Origin: Paraburkholderia adhaesiva
GTDB lineage: Bacteria; Pseudomonadota; Gammaproteobacteria; Burkholderiales; Burkholderiaceae
Assembly: GCF_021390575.1 (NCBI RefSeq)
Contig: NZ_JAJEJQ010000002.1
Coordinates: 1,736,001-1,800,000, forward strand
Direction of reading: 5' to 3'
DNA: 64,000 nucleotides
Positions 13,239 through 22,545 of this stretch are shown in pieces. The first letter of the stretch is position 1; every line of letters starts with the position of its first letter. Under the pieces are notes generated by a model that was given only the letters and a program-made list of their open reading frames with translations, did no database searches and was not told the DNA's origin. Position numbers and translations under genes: made by a program.

Positions 13239-15431
13239 ATGGTTAACGGCATGCCCGACCAGCTCTTGCCGGGCTCGCCCTGTCCGCTCGGGGCGACGTG
13301 GGATGGGCTCGGCACGAATTTCGCGGTGTTCTCCGCCAATGCCTGGCGTATCGAGCTGTGCCTCTTCGATCGAACTGGCCGCAAAGAATACGCGCGCTAT
13401 ACGCTACCCGAATGCACCGATGAAGTCTGGCACGGCTATCTGCCCGGCGCCCATCCGGGCACGGTATACGGCCTGCGCGCGCATGGCCCGTATCAGCCGC
13501 ACGCGGGCCATCGCTTCAATCCATTCAAACTGCTGCTCGATCCCTACGCGCGGCGTCTCGTCGGCCGGTTTCGCTGGTCGGACACGCTCTATGGCTTTCG
13601 CGCCCACTCCGCGCGCGGCGACCTCTCGATCGAGCGGCGCGATTCGGCACCGGCCATGCCGAAGGCAATGGTCGTGTCGGACAGCTTCGACTGGTCGCAT
13701 GACGTGCGTCCCAACGTGCCGTGGGACAAGACCGTGATCTACGAAACGCATCTGCGCGGCATCTCGATCCAGCGCGACGACCCGCGCCCACACACGCACG
13801 GTACGTTCGCCGCGCTCGCCACACCGCGTTTCGTCGAGCACCTCCAGCGGCTCGGCGTCACCGCCGTCGAACTGCTCCCCGTACATGCGTTCGTCACCGA
13901 GCGCTTTCTCGTCGAGCGCGGTCTGCGCAACTACTGGGGCTACAACACGGTCTCGTTTTTTGCACCCGAGCCCTCGTACCTCGGCCGCTACGATCCCGAC
14001 ATGATGCGCATCGCGGTGCGCCAACTGCACGCGGCTGGCATCGAAGTCTTCCTCGACGTCGTCTACAACCACACCTGCGAAGGCGGCGAAACGGGCCCCA
14101 CGATCTCGTGGCGCGGGCTCGACAACGCCAGCTACTATCGCGTCGTGCCGGGCGACGCGCGCCACTACATCAACGATACCGGCGTCGGCAACACGATGAA
14201 TCTCTCGCATCCGCGCGTGCTGCAAATGGTGGCCGACTCGCTGCGCTACTGGGCCACGTCGTACCGCATCGACGGTTTTCGCTTCGACCTCGGCGTGACG
14301 CTCGGGCGCGAGGCCACGGGCTTCGATCCGAACGGCGGCTTTTTCGACGTGTTGCGCCAGGACCCGGTGCTCGCGTCGTGCAAGCTGATCTCCGAGCCCT
14401 GGGACGTGGGGCCGGGCGGCTATCAACTGGGCCATCATCCGCCCGGGTTTTCCGAATGGAACGACCGCTTTCGCGACAGCGTGCGCCGCTTCTGGCGCGG
14501 CGACGCCGGTCAGCGCGCCGAACTTGCCGCGCGGCTCACCGGGTCGGCGGATCTGTTCGACAAACGCAGGCGGCGCCCGTGGTCGTCGATCAATTTCATC
14601 GCGGCGCACGACGGCTTCTCGCTCGCGGACGTCGTCACCTACGAACGCAAACATAACGAGGCCAACGGCGAAGAGAACCGCGACGGCCACAACGAAAACT
14701 GCAGCGCGAATTGGGGCGTCGAAGGCCCGACCGACGACCCGGCGATCAACGAGATACGTGCTCGCGTGGCACGCTCGATGCTTGCGACGCTTTTCATCGC
14801 GCTCGGCACGCCGATGCTGCTCGCCGGCGACGAAGCCTGCCGCACGCAGCGCGGCAACAACAACGCGTACTGCCAGGACAACGAGATTTCGTGGAATGAC
14901 TGGACACTGGCGGCCTCGCCGCAGGGCGAAACGATGACGGCATTCGCCGCGCGCGCGATCGCGTTGCGCCGCGATCATCCGTTGCTGCGCGAAACGCGTT
15001 TCCTGTATGGCGAGCATGAAGTGCTGCCGGACATCCGCGACGTCGAGTGGTTCGATGAACGCGGCGAGTGGCTTTCGCCCGCGGTGTGGCAAAACCCCGA
15101 TGCGCGCGCATTCGCGCTACGGCGCGCAGGGCCGGGCCTCGATGGCGAAATAGAAGTATTGTTAATGATGCTGAACGCCTCGCCGGACGCCATCACGTTT
15201 TCGGTGCCCAAGCCGCGCATGCAGTGGGACGTGCTGCTCGACAGCGCGCATCCCGAAGGCGCGCCGCGCGCGCTGCCCTGCATCACGTTCGAGGTGGCCG
15301 CGCACGCGCTCGTGGTGCTGTGTGCGTGGCCCACGCGCGAAAGCGTGCGCGAGGCCGCGCCTTCAGACGATGCAGTACCGTCGCCGCCTGATCCAGGGCC
15401 GCCGCCTGACGCGCGCATCGTCCCTCACTGA
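13239..15431 (+). CDS. glgX: Glycogen debranching enzyme (isoamylase type)
   Basis: Isoamylase-type debranching enzyme of 730 residues that hydrolyses alpha-1,6 links, giving linear maltodextrins for TreY. Visible are an N-terminal CBM48-like domain (about 15-110) and a GH13 barrel with D350 in DGFRFDLGVTLG, E386 in LISEPWDVGPGGYQ and the family motif FIAAHDGFSL. The C-terminal tail is Pro-rich. ATG at 13239 follows AAGGAG. The 66-bp gap from glgB contains no terminator, so I read it as the same transcript. In organisms with treY and treZ this enzyme is often called TreX. Confidence 0.95.
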   Translation: MVNGMPDQLLPGSPCPLGATWDGLGTNFAVFSANAWRIELCLFDRTGRKEYARYTLPECTDEVWHGYLPGAHPGTVYGLRAHGPYQPHAGHRFNPFKLLLDPYARRLVGRFRWSDTLYGFRAHSARGDLSIERRDSAPAMPKAMVVSDSFDWSHDVRPNVPWDKTVIYETHLRGISIQRDDPRPHTHGTFAALATPRFVEHLQRLGVTAVELLPVHAFVTERFLVERGLRNYWGYNTVSFFAPEPSYLGRYDPDMMRIAVRQLHAAGIEVFLDVVYNHTCEGGETGPTISWRGLDNASYYRVVPGDARHYINDTGVGNTMNLSHPRVLQMVADSLRYWATSYRIDGFRFDLGVTLGREATGFDPNGGFFDVLRQDPVLASCKLISEPWDVGPGGYQLGHHPPGFSEWNDRFRDSVRRFWRGDAGQRAELAARLTGSADLFDKRRRRPWSSINFIAAHDGFSLADVVTYERKHNEANGEENRDGHNENCSANWGVEGPTDDPAINEIRARVARSMLATLFIALGTPMLLAGDEACRTQRGNNNAYCQDNEISWNDWTLAASPQGETMTAFAARAIALRRDHPLLRETRFLYGEHEVLPDIRDVEWFDERGEWLSPAVWQNPDARAFALRRAGPGLDGEIEVLLMMLNASPDAITFSVPKPRMQWDVLLDSAHPEGAPRALPCITFEVAAHALVVLCAWPTRESVREAAPSDDAVPSPPDPGPPPDARIVPH

Positions 15432-15469
15432 CCGGCGCTCATCGACACGGGAAACCACTGGAATCCGCC

Positions 15470-17395
15470 ATGTCCTCGCCAACACACGATCCGCATGCCC
15501 GCCGCTATATGCATTGCCTGCCGTTCGGCGCGCAGTTGAGCGGCGCGGCGCGCGGGAAGCCGCAAACGCGCTTTCGCTTCTGGGCGCCGTCGTGCAAGGC
15601 CGTGCAAGTGGTGTTCGAGACCACGTCCGATGGCGGCGCTGCGGACGTACCTGTCGCGCCGCTCGACATGACACCCACCGGGAACGGCTGGTTCGAGGCG
15701 CAGTCGCCGTGCGGGCCGGGCACGCTCTATCGCTACCGCATCGATGGCCAGCAGCTGGTTCCGGACCCTGCCTCGCGTTTCCAGCCGCAGGGCGTGCACG
15801 GCCCAAGCGCCGTGCTGGATCCACGCGCCTACGCGTGGCAGCACGCGCACTGGATGGGACGACCGTGGGACGAGACGGTGATTTACGAACTGCACGTGGG
15901 CGCGCTCGGCGGCTATCGCGGCGTGAGTGCACGCCTGCCCGCACTCGCTGAACTCGGCGTGACGGCAATCGAACTGATGCCGCTGAACGACTATCCGGGC
16001 GAGCGCGGCTGGGGCTACGACGGTGTGCTGCTGTATGCCCCGCACGCGGCTTACGGCACGCCCGACGAACTCAAGGCGCTCGTCGACACGGCGCACGGAC
16101 TCGGCCTGCAAGTATTCATCGATGTGGTCTACAACCATTTCGGCCCGGATGGAAACTGGCTCGGCGAGTATGCGAAGCCGTTCTTCCGCCATGACGTTGA
16201 AACGCCGTGGGGCGTCGCCCCCGATTTCGATCGCTTCGAAGTGCGAGACTTCTTCTGCGACAACGCGCTGTACTGGCTCACCGAATACCGCTTCGACGGC
16301 CTGCGCATCGATGCCGCGCATGCCATCGCCAACGCACCCTGGTTGCGCGAACTGTCCGATCACGTGCATGCGCGCATCGAGACCGGCCGGCACGTTCATC
16401 TCGTACTGGAGAACGACCGCAACGCGGCGAATCTGCTGGAGTCGCACTTCGACGCCCAATGGAACGACGACGCCCACCACGCATTGCACGTCCTGCTGAC
16501 TGGCGAAAACGAGGGCTACTACCGTTCGTATGCAGCGCATCCGATCCACAAGCTCGCGCGCGTGCTTGCCGAAGGCTTCGCGTACCAGGGTGAAGCGTCG
16601 CCCGCGCACGCCGGGCAGCCGCGCGGCGAACCGAGTGCGCATCTGCCGCCGAGTGCATTCGTGATGTTCCTGCAGAATCACGACCAGATCGGCAACCGCG
16701 CGTTCGGCGAGCGGTTGCGCACGCTCTGCAACGACGACGACGTGTTGCGCGCCGCGACGGCGCTCCACCTGCTCACGCCGCAGATTCCGCTCTTGTTCAT
16801 GGACGAGGAGTACGGCTCGACACAGCCGTTCCAGTACTTCACCGCTTACACGGGCGACCTCGCGGATGCGGTGCGCGAAGGACGCAGGCACGAATTCGCG
16901 GCGTTCAGCGCGTTCAGCGATCCGGCTCGACGCGATCGGATTCCCGATCCCAACGATGCGACGACGTTCGCGAACTCTTCGCCGCCACTCGACACGCGCC
17001 AGGACGGCGACCGGCTCGAATGGATGCACTTCTACAAATCGGCGCTTGCGGTGCGCGCGCGTCTCTTGACACCGCGCCTGCGCCGCGCGAGCGCACTCGG
17101 CGCGACCGTACTCGCCGACGACGCCGGCCAGGATCTCGCGGCGCTCGTCGCGCGCTGGCGTCTCGACGATGGCGCGATCCTCACGCTCGCGCTCAATCTC
17201 GGCCACGAAGGCGTGCCGCTCAATCACGAGCCCGACGGCATGGTGGTTTTCGAAACGCCCGCCCGCGCGCGTGATCGCATCGACAACGGCGTGCTGCCCG
17301 CGCGATCCTGCGTCGCGTGGCTGACCGGCGATGTGCCCGACTACGCGATTCATCATGACGCGCGCGTCGTCCATCGCGAGGAGCCGCAAGCATGA
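15470..17395 (+). CDS. treZ: Malto-oligosyltrehalose trehalohydrolase
   Basis: TreZ releases trehalose from malto-oligosyltrehalose, the product of TreY. The protein has 641 residues. An N-terminal CBM48-like domain (TRFRFWAPSCKAVQVVFE, about 34-51) is followed by a GH13 barrel with D281 in FDGLRIDAAHAI and E314 in VLENDRNAANLL. LQNHDQIGNRAFGER is the typical third motif. The stop overlaps the malQ start as ATGA. The order treZ-malQ-treY is common in proteobacteria that make trehalose from glucan. Confidence 0.95.
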   Translation: MSSPTHDPHARRYMHCLPFGAQLSGAARGKPQTRFRFWAPSCKAVQVVFETTSDGGAADVPVAPLDMTPTGNGWFEAQSPCGPGTLYRYRIDGQQLVPDPASRFQPQGVHGPSAVLDPRAYAWQHAHWMGRPWDETVIYELHVGALGGYRGVSARLPALAELGVTAIELMPLNDYPGERGWGYDGVLLYAPHAAYGTPDELKALVDTAHGLGLQVFIDVVYNHFGPDGNWLGEYAKPFFRHDVETPWGVAPDFDRFEVRDFFCDNALYWLTEYRFDGLRIDAAHAIANAPWLRELSDHVHARIETGRHVHLVLENDRNAANLLESHFDAQWNDDAHHALHVLLTGENEGYYRSYAAHPIHKLARVLAEGFAYQGEASPAHAGQPRGEPSAHLPPSAFVMFLQNHDQIGNRAFGERLRTLCNDDDVLRAATALHLLTPQIPLLFMDEEYGSTQPFQYFTAYTGDLADAVREGRRHEFAAFSAFSDPARRDRIPDPNDATTFANSSPPLDTRQDGDRLEWMHFYKSALAVRARLLTPRLRRASALGATVLADDAGQDLAALVARWRLDDGAILTLALNLGHEGVPLNHEPDGMVVFETPARARDRIDNGVLPARSCVAWLTGDVPDYAIHHDARVVHREEPQA

Positions 17396-19632
17396 GCACG
17401 GCGCGCCGCACGGAAACGGTCGCGAGCCTCGCCGAACGCGTGGGCTTCGAGGTGGAATGGATCGACGCGCACGGCAACATGCAGCGCGTGGCGGACAGCA
17501 CGCTTGCCATGCTGCTCGAATGCGCGGGACTGCCGTGCAATAGCGCCGCGCAGTTGCGTCAGAGCGCGGCGATGATCAACGCGGAGCGCTCGGCGCGGCA
17601 CCTGCCGCCGCTCATCACCGCCGAGTACGAAAGCGCGATTGCGCTGCCCGTCTCCGCGGTACGTGCGGGCGGTCGCTATCGCATCGACCTCGAAAGCGGC
17701 GAGCACATAGAGGGGCGCGTTACCGCGCCCAAATGCGCCCCCGCGCTGCTCGCGCCGCTCACCGAGCCGGGCTATCACACGCTCACGGTGAACGAGCATC
17801 AACTGACGCTCGCCGTCGCGCCGCCGCGCTGCCATACGGTCGCCGACGCGTGGCGCACCACCCACGGCGAGCACGCGCACGTGCCCGCGCTGTGGGGTGT
17901 CGCGGCGCAACTCTACGGGCTGCGCCGCAAAGGCGACGGCGGCATCGGCGATTACACCGCGCTCGCGACACTCGCCGCACACAGCGCGAAGCATGGCGCG
18001 CAGGCGCTCGCGGTCAGTCCGACGCATGCCATGTTCAGCGCGCAAGCGGGTCACTTCAGCCCGTATTCGCCTTCGTCGCGGCTCTGGCTGAATGTCATCC
18101 ATATCGATCCGGCTGCGATGTTCGGTGCGCAGGCGGCCCGCGAAGCGATCGCTGCCGTTCACGCCGAAGCCGCCTGGGACGAACTCGAAGCGCTGCCGCT
18201 GATCGACTGGAAGCGCGTCGTTCCGCTCAAGCTGCAGGTGCTGCGCACACTGTTCGAGCGCTTCGACAAGGACGAACGCGCAAGTGGTTCGCCGCGTGCC
18301 GCTGCGTTTGAAGCGTTCTGCACGCAAGGTGGCGAATCGCTCGAAGATCACGCGCGCTTCGAGGCGTTGCAGGCCGAGATACTCCGCAGTCCAGACGGTC
18401 CGCGTCACTGGCGCGACTGGCCCGCCAGCGTGCGCGACCCGCGCAGCCCCGAGGTCGAAGCCTTCGCAGCGGAACACCGTCACGAAGTAGATTTCCATCG
18501 ATTCCTGCAATGGCTCGCGGCTGAAGGCCTCGCGCGCGCGCAACGCGACGCGCGAGAAGCGGGCATGTCGATCGGTCTCGTCGCCGATCTCGCCGTGGGC
18601 TGCGACGGCGCGGGCAGCCATGCGTGGGCGCTGCCGCACGACATGCTGCAGCGCGTATCGGTGGGCGCGCCGCCCGACATCTTCAATCAGGCCGGCCAAA
18701 GCTGGGGCCTCACGACGTTCTCGCCGCGTGCGATGCACAACAACGGGTTTCGCGCGTTCATCGACATGTTGCGCGCTGCGTTCGTGCATTCGGGCGGCGT
18801 GCGCATCGACCATATTCTCGGCCTGCGGCGGCTGTGGCTCGTGCCTGAAGGCGAAAGCGCGAAGCACGGCGCGTATCTGCGCTATCCGTTCGAGGACCTC
18901 GTGCGGCTCATCGCGCTCGAATCGTGGCGCCATCGCGCGATCGTGATCGGTGAGGATCTGGGCATCGTGCCGCCCGGCCTGCGCGAGCGGCTCGCGAAGC
19001 ACGGACTCTACGGCATCCGCGTGCTGTGGTTCGAGCGCGAAGGCGACGCATTCCTCGCGCCACGGCATTGGGACACGCACGGCATCGCGACGACATCGAC
19101 GCACGATCTGCCAACCATCGCGGGCTGGTGGCGCGGGCTCGATATCGACTGGCGCAACCGCATCGGCCAGACCCTGCCGCGCGCGGACAAGCGCGATCCC
19201 GTCGCGCTCGAACACGCACAGCGTGCGGCCGAACGCACGGCACTATGGCACGCGCTGCAGGAAAACGGCTGCGTGCCGCGCAACGCAGGCGAACCGCCAC
19301 GCAATCACGCGCCTGTGGAAGGCGCGCTTGGCTACGTCGCGGCGAGTGCAAGCCCGCTCGTGATGTGCCCACTCGAAGACTTGCTCGCCGTCGTGGAGCA
19401 ACCGAATCTGCCGGGCTCGATCGACGAACACCCGAACTGGCGCCAGCGCCTGCCGCTACCCGTCGATGCGCTCTACGCCGATCCGGCGTTCGCCGCCCGT
19501 GTCGAAGCCGTGACTCGCGCGCGCGTTGCCGCGACGCACGGGTCCGCGGCGGGCGAGTCATCCGAACCAGGCGTGCGCGTTGTGCCGCCTGTCGTGCCAC
19601 CCGCCGTACCTCCCGCAGCGCCGACGCCATGA
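17392..19632 (+). CDS. malQ: 4-alpha-glucanotransferase (amylomaltase)
   Basis: MalQ disproportionates malto-oligosaccharides, here probably rebuilding short dextrins into TreY substrates. The protein has 746 residues and is of the long proteobacterial type: an N-terminal extension of about 165 residues precedes the GH77 barrel. Barrel motifs include SPYSPSSRLWLN, nucleophile D473 in VRIDHILGLRRLW and acid/base E521 in VIGEDLGIVPP, and TSTHDLPTIAGWW. The final 30 residues are a Val/Pro-rich tail. ATGA overlaps join it to treZ before and treY after, so the three are likely coupled. Confidence 0.95.
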   Translation: MSTARRTETVASLAERVGFEVEWIDAHGNMQRVADSTLAMLLECAGLPCNSAAQLRQSAAMINAERSARHLPPLITAEYESAIALPVSAVRAGGRYRIDLESGEHIEGRVTAPKCAPALLAPLTEPGYHTLTVNEHQLTLAVAPPRCHTVADAWRTTHGEHAHVPALWGVAAQLYGLRRKGDGGIGDYTALATLAAHSAKHGAQALAVSPTHAMFSAQAGHFSPYSPSSRLWLNVIHIDPAAMFGAQAAREAIAAVHAEAAWDELEALPLIDWKRVVPLKLQVLRTLFERFDKDERASGSPRAAAFEAFCTQGGESLEDHARFEALQAEILRSPDGPRHWRDWPASVRDPRSPEVEAFAAEHRHEVDFHRFLQWLAAEGLARAQRDAREAGMSIGLVADLAVGCDGAGSHAWALPHDMLQRVSVGAPPDIFNQAGQSWGLTTFSPRAMHNNGFRAFIDMLRAAFVHSGGVRIDHILGLRRLWLVPEGESAKHGAYLRYPFEDLVRLIALESWRHRAIVIGEDLGIVPPGLRERLAKHGLYGIRVLWFEREGDAFLAPRHWDTHGIATTSTHDLPTIAGWWRGLDIDWRNRIGQTLPRADKRDPVALEHAQRAAERTALWHALQENGCVPRNAGEPPRNHAPVEGALGYVAASASPLVMCPLEDLLAVVEQPNLPGSIDEHPNWRQRLPLPVDALYADPAFAARVEAVTRARVAATHGSAAGESSEPGVRVVPPVVPPAVPPAAPTP

Positions 19633-22520
19633 CCATTCCCCGCGCGACGCTGCGGCTGCAGCTGCATAACGGCTTCACATTCGACGACGCGCTCGCGCAG
19701 CTCGACTATTTCGCGGCGCTCGGCGTAAGTCATCTGTACACGTCGCCGATCACGACGGCGCAGCCCGGATCGACGCACGGTTACGACACGGTCGATTACG
19801 GCACGGTGAGCGCGGAACTCGGTGGCGAAGCGGGTCTGCGCAGGCTCGCCGCGAAACTGCACGATCGCGGCATGGGCCTCATCGTCGACATCGTGCCGAA
19901 CCACATGGGCGTGGGCGGCGCGCACAACGCCTGGTGGCGCGACATTCTCGAATGGGGCCGTCACAGCGCCTACGCGCGGCACTTCGACGTCGACTGGCAC
20001 TCGCCCGACCCCGCGCTGCGCGGCAAGGTGCTGATGCCGTTTCTCAACGCGCAATATGGCGAAGAACTCGCGGCAGGCCGCATCGAATTGAAGTTCGACG
20101 CGCGCGAGGCGCGCTTTTACATCGCGTATGGTCCGCACGTGTGTCCGATCTGCCCGACCGATTACGCGGCGCTACTACAGTCGGCCAACCGTGCCGATCT
20201 CGACGCGCTCGCGACACCGTTCCACGGTCTCACGACGCAGCCCGAGGACCAGCAGCGCGCTGCGGCCGCCTGCAAGGCGCTCCTCGCCTTCGTCGAACGC
20301 GAAGGCACCGCTCCAATCGACTACGTGCTGCAAGCGTATGCGGGCGCGGACCCAGCCGCGCGCGACCAGTTGCACCGGCTGCTCGAACGCCAGCATTACC
20401 GGCTCGCGTGGTGGCGCACCGCGACCGACGAAGTGAACTGGCGGCGCTTTTTCGACGTGAGCGCGCTCGCGGGCGTGCGCGTCGAGCGGCACGATGTATT
20501 CGAGGCCGTGCACAAGCTCGTGTTCCGGCTTTACGCCGATGGCGTGATCGATGGAGTGCGCGTCGATCATGTGGACGGCCTCGCCGATCCGCGCGAGTAC
20601 TGCGAGCGCCTGCGGCAGCGGCTCGTGCCGCTGCGCGCGGCGCTGCCCTATATCGTCGTCGAAAAGATTCTGGCGCGCGGCGAAGCGCTGCGAGACGACT
20701 GGCCTGTGCAGGGCACCACCGGCTATGACTTCATGAACGACGTGGGCGCCCTGCTGCACGACCCGGCGGGCGCACAGCCGCTTGCGGAGACGTGGGCTGG
20801 CATCGCGGGAACGCACGCATCGTTCGCGCAGGTGCAGCTCGATGCGCGACGTGAAGTGCTGGCCGCGTATCTGTGCGCCGAACTCGACCACGCAGCGCGC
20901 GCGCTGCACCGCATCGCGCGCGAACAGACGGCCACGCGCGACTTCACCTACGCGAGCGTACATCGCACCGTGGCGCAGCTCGCCATTCACTTCCCCGTGT
21001 ATCGCATCTATCCGGTGAACGGGCTGCGCGGGCCACTCGACAACCGCTATTTCGACATCGCACGCGATGCCGCGCGGCACGCCCTGCCGCGTGCAAACCG
21101 CGCCGTGCTGGAACAGGTCGATGCGTGGCTAGGCGGCCGGGCGCCGGACGCCGACGCGCAGGCCACGAACAACAAGGCAACGCGGGCGGTGCGTGGTGTA
21201 CAAGGCAGTACGCAAAGCGGCACACAAAATGGCACACAAAACGGTTCGCCCAACGCGCCGCTCAGTCACGCGCTCATCGCGCAACGTACGGCGCTCGCGC
21301 TCTTCTCGCAGCTCACCGCACCGCTAGCGGCGAAGGCCGCCGAAGACACGGCGTACTACCGCTATGGCCGCCTGCTGTCGCGTAACGAAGTCGGCTCCGA
21401 TCCCGACGATTTCGCGCGTAGCGTCGATGACTTTCACGCCGCGAATCAGGAGCGTCAGCGGCGTTTTCCCCACGCGCTGCTCGCCACGGCGACGCACGAC
21501 CACAAACGCGGCGAGGATATGCGCGCGCGCCTCGCGGTATTGAGCGAACTACCCACGGAATGGGGCGCGGCACTGCGGGCATGGTCGACGTTGAACCAGC
21601 CGCACCGCCGCAACGACGTCGCGGGCGCCGCCAATGCGGCGGACTGGGCGCCGGGCCCCACGGCCGAGGCAATGCTGTATCAGACACTGGTCGGCTGCTG
21701 GCCGCCCGATCTCGATCCTGGCGACGAAGCGGGCGTTCGCGCACTAGCCGAGCGGGTCGCGCAATGGCAACTGAAAGCGCTGCGTGAAGCGAAACTGCGC
21801 ACGAACTGGCTGGCCTCCGACGAATCCTATGAATCGGACTGCCAGGCATTTTTGTTCGATATCCTCGCGCCGCAACGACGCGACGGATTCCTGGACGCGC
21901 TCGCTGGCTTCGTCGCACGCGTCGCGCCTGCTGGCGCGCTCAACGCGTTACTGCAGACTACGCTGCGCCTTACGTCGCCGGGTGTACCCGATCTGTACCA
22001 GGGCACCGAACTGTGGGATTTCAGCCTCGTCGAGCCGGATAACCGCCGGCCTGTCGACCACGCGGCGCGCGCAGCGGCACTCGATGACGCGCCGCCCGCC
22101 GCAAAACTGCCGCACTGGCGCGACGCGCAGGTGAAACTCGCCATCGTTCGCCGGTTGCTCGCACTGCGCTCGCAGGCGCCTGAACTGCTGCGCGAAGGCA
22201 GCTATCTGCCGCTCGAAGTGCGCGGCGCACTCGCGCAACACGCCATCGCGTTCGCTCGCCGGCGAGGTAATGCCTGCGCCGTAATCGTCGGTACGCGACT
22301 GGCGGCGACGCTCATCGAAGGGCAAGCGCCGCTCGTCGCATCAGCGCGTTGGGGCGATACGGCGATCGTGTTGCCGAAAGACTGGAACGTGCCGCAATGG
22401 CACGACTGGCTCAGCGATGCCGTCCGGACCACGGACGGCGAAAACACGCTGCCCCTGCGCGACGTGCTCGCGGCGATGCCGGTCGCGGTGCTGTCGAATC
22501 TCTCGCGCACGGGTACGTGA
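19629..22520 (+). CDS. treY: Malto-oligosyltrehalose synthase
   Basis: TreY isomerises the reducing-end glucose of a maltodextrin into a trehalose unit. The protein has 963 residues, within the longer size range of the family. The start TIPRATLRLQLHNGFTFDDA is the classic opening and fixes the ATG at 19629, which overlaps the malQ stop; the long upstream frame is a malQ shadow. GH13 motifs include DIVPNHMGVGG, D313 in VRVDHVDGLADP and E345 in YIVVEKILARGE. Around residues 514-548 there is an extra Thr/Asn/Gly/Gln-rich loop built from a short repeat. It is the last gene of the operon and converges with the CorC/HlyC-type gene. Confidence 0.94.
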   Translation: MTIPRATLRLQLHNGFTFDDALAQLDYFAALGVSHLYTSPITTAQPGSTHGYDTVDYGTVSAELGGEAGLRRLAAKLHDRGMGLIVDIVPNHMGVGGAHNAWWRDILEWGRHSAYARHFDVDWHSPDPALRGKVLMPFLNAQYGEELAAGRIELKFDAREARFYIAYGPHVCPICPTDYAALLQSANRADLDALATPFHGLTTQPEDQQRAAAACKALLAFVEREGTAPIDYVLQAYAGADPAARDQLHRLLERQHYRLAWWRTATDEVNWRRFFDVSALAGVRVERHDVFEAVHKLVFRLYADGVIDGVRVDHVDGLADPREYCERLRQRLVPLRAALPYIVVEKILARGEALRDDWPVQGTTGYDFMNDVGALLHDPAGAQPLAETWAGIAGTHASFAQVQLDARREVLAAYLCAELDHAARALHRIAREQTATRDFTYASVHRTVAQLAIHFPVYRIYPVNGLRGPLDNRYFDIARDAARHALPRANRAVLEQVDAWLGGRAPDADAQATNNKATRAVRGVQGSTQSGTQNGTQNGSPNAPLSHALIAQRTALALFSQLTAPLAAKAAEDTAYYRYGRLLSRNEVGSDPDDFARSVDDFHAANQERQRRFPHALLATATHDHKRGEDMRARLAVLSELPTEWGAALRAWSTLNQPHRRNDVAGAANAADWAPGPTAEAMLYQTLVGCWPPDLDPGDEAGVRALAERVAQWQLKALREAKLRTNWLASDESYESDCQAFLFDILAPQRRDGFLDALAGFVARVAPAGALNALLQTTLRLTSPGVPDLYQGTELWDFSLVEPDNRRPVDHAARAAALDDAPPAAKLPHWRDAQVKLAIVRRLLALRSQAPELLREGSYLPLEVRGALAQHAIAFARRRGNACAVIVGTRLAATLIEGQAPLVASARWGDTAIVLPKDWNVPQWHDWLSDAVRTTDGENTLPLRDVLAAMPVAVLSNLSRTGT
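21219..21242 (+). repeat. In-frame 12-bp tandem repeat inside treY
   Basis: Two adjacent copies of GGCACACAAAAY encode Gly-Thr-Gln-Asn twice. A degenerate related stretch (GGCAGTACGCAAAGC) lies just before. The repeat sits in a flexible loop of TreY and keeps frame, so copy-number change would lengthen or shorten the loop without breaking the gene. Confidence 0.8.
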
Positions 22521-22545
22521 TGGCCATGAAGGCAGCGCCCGGCGC

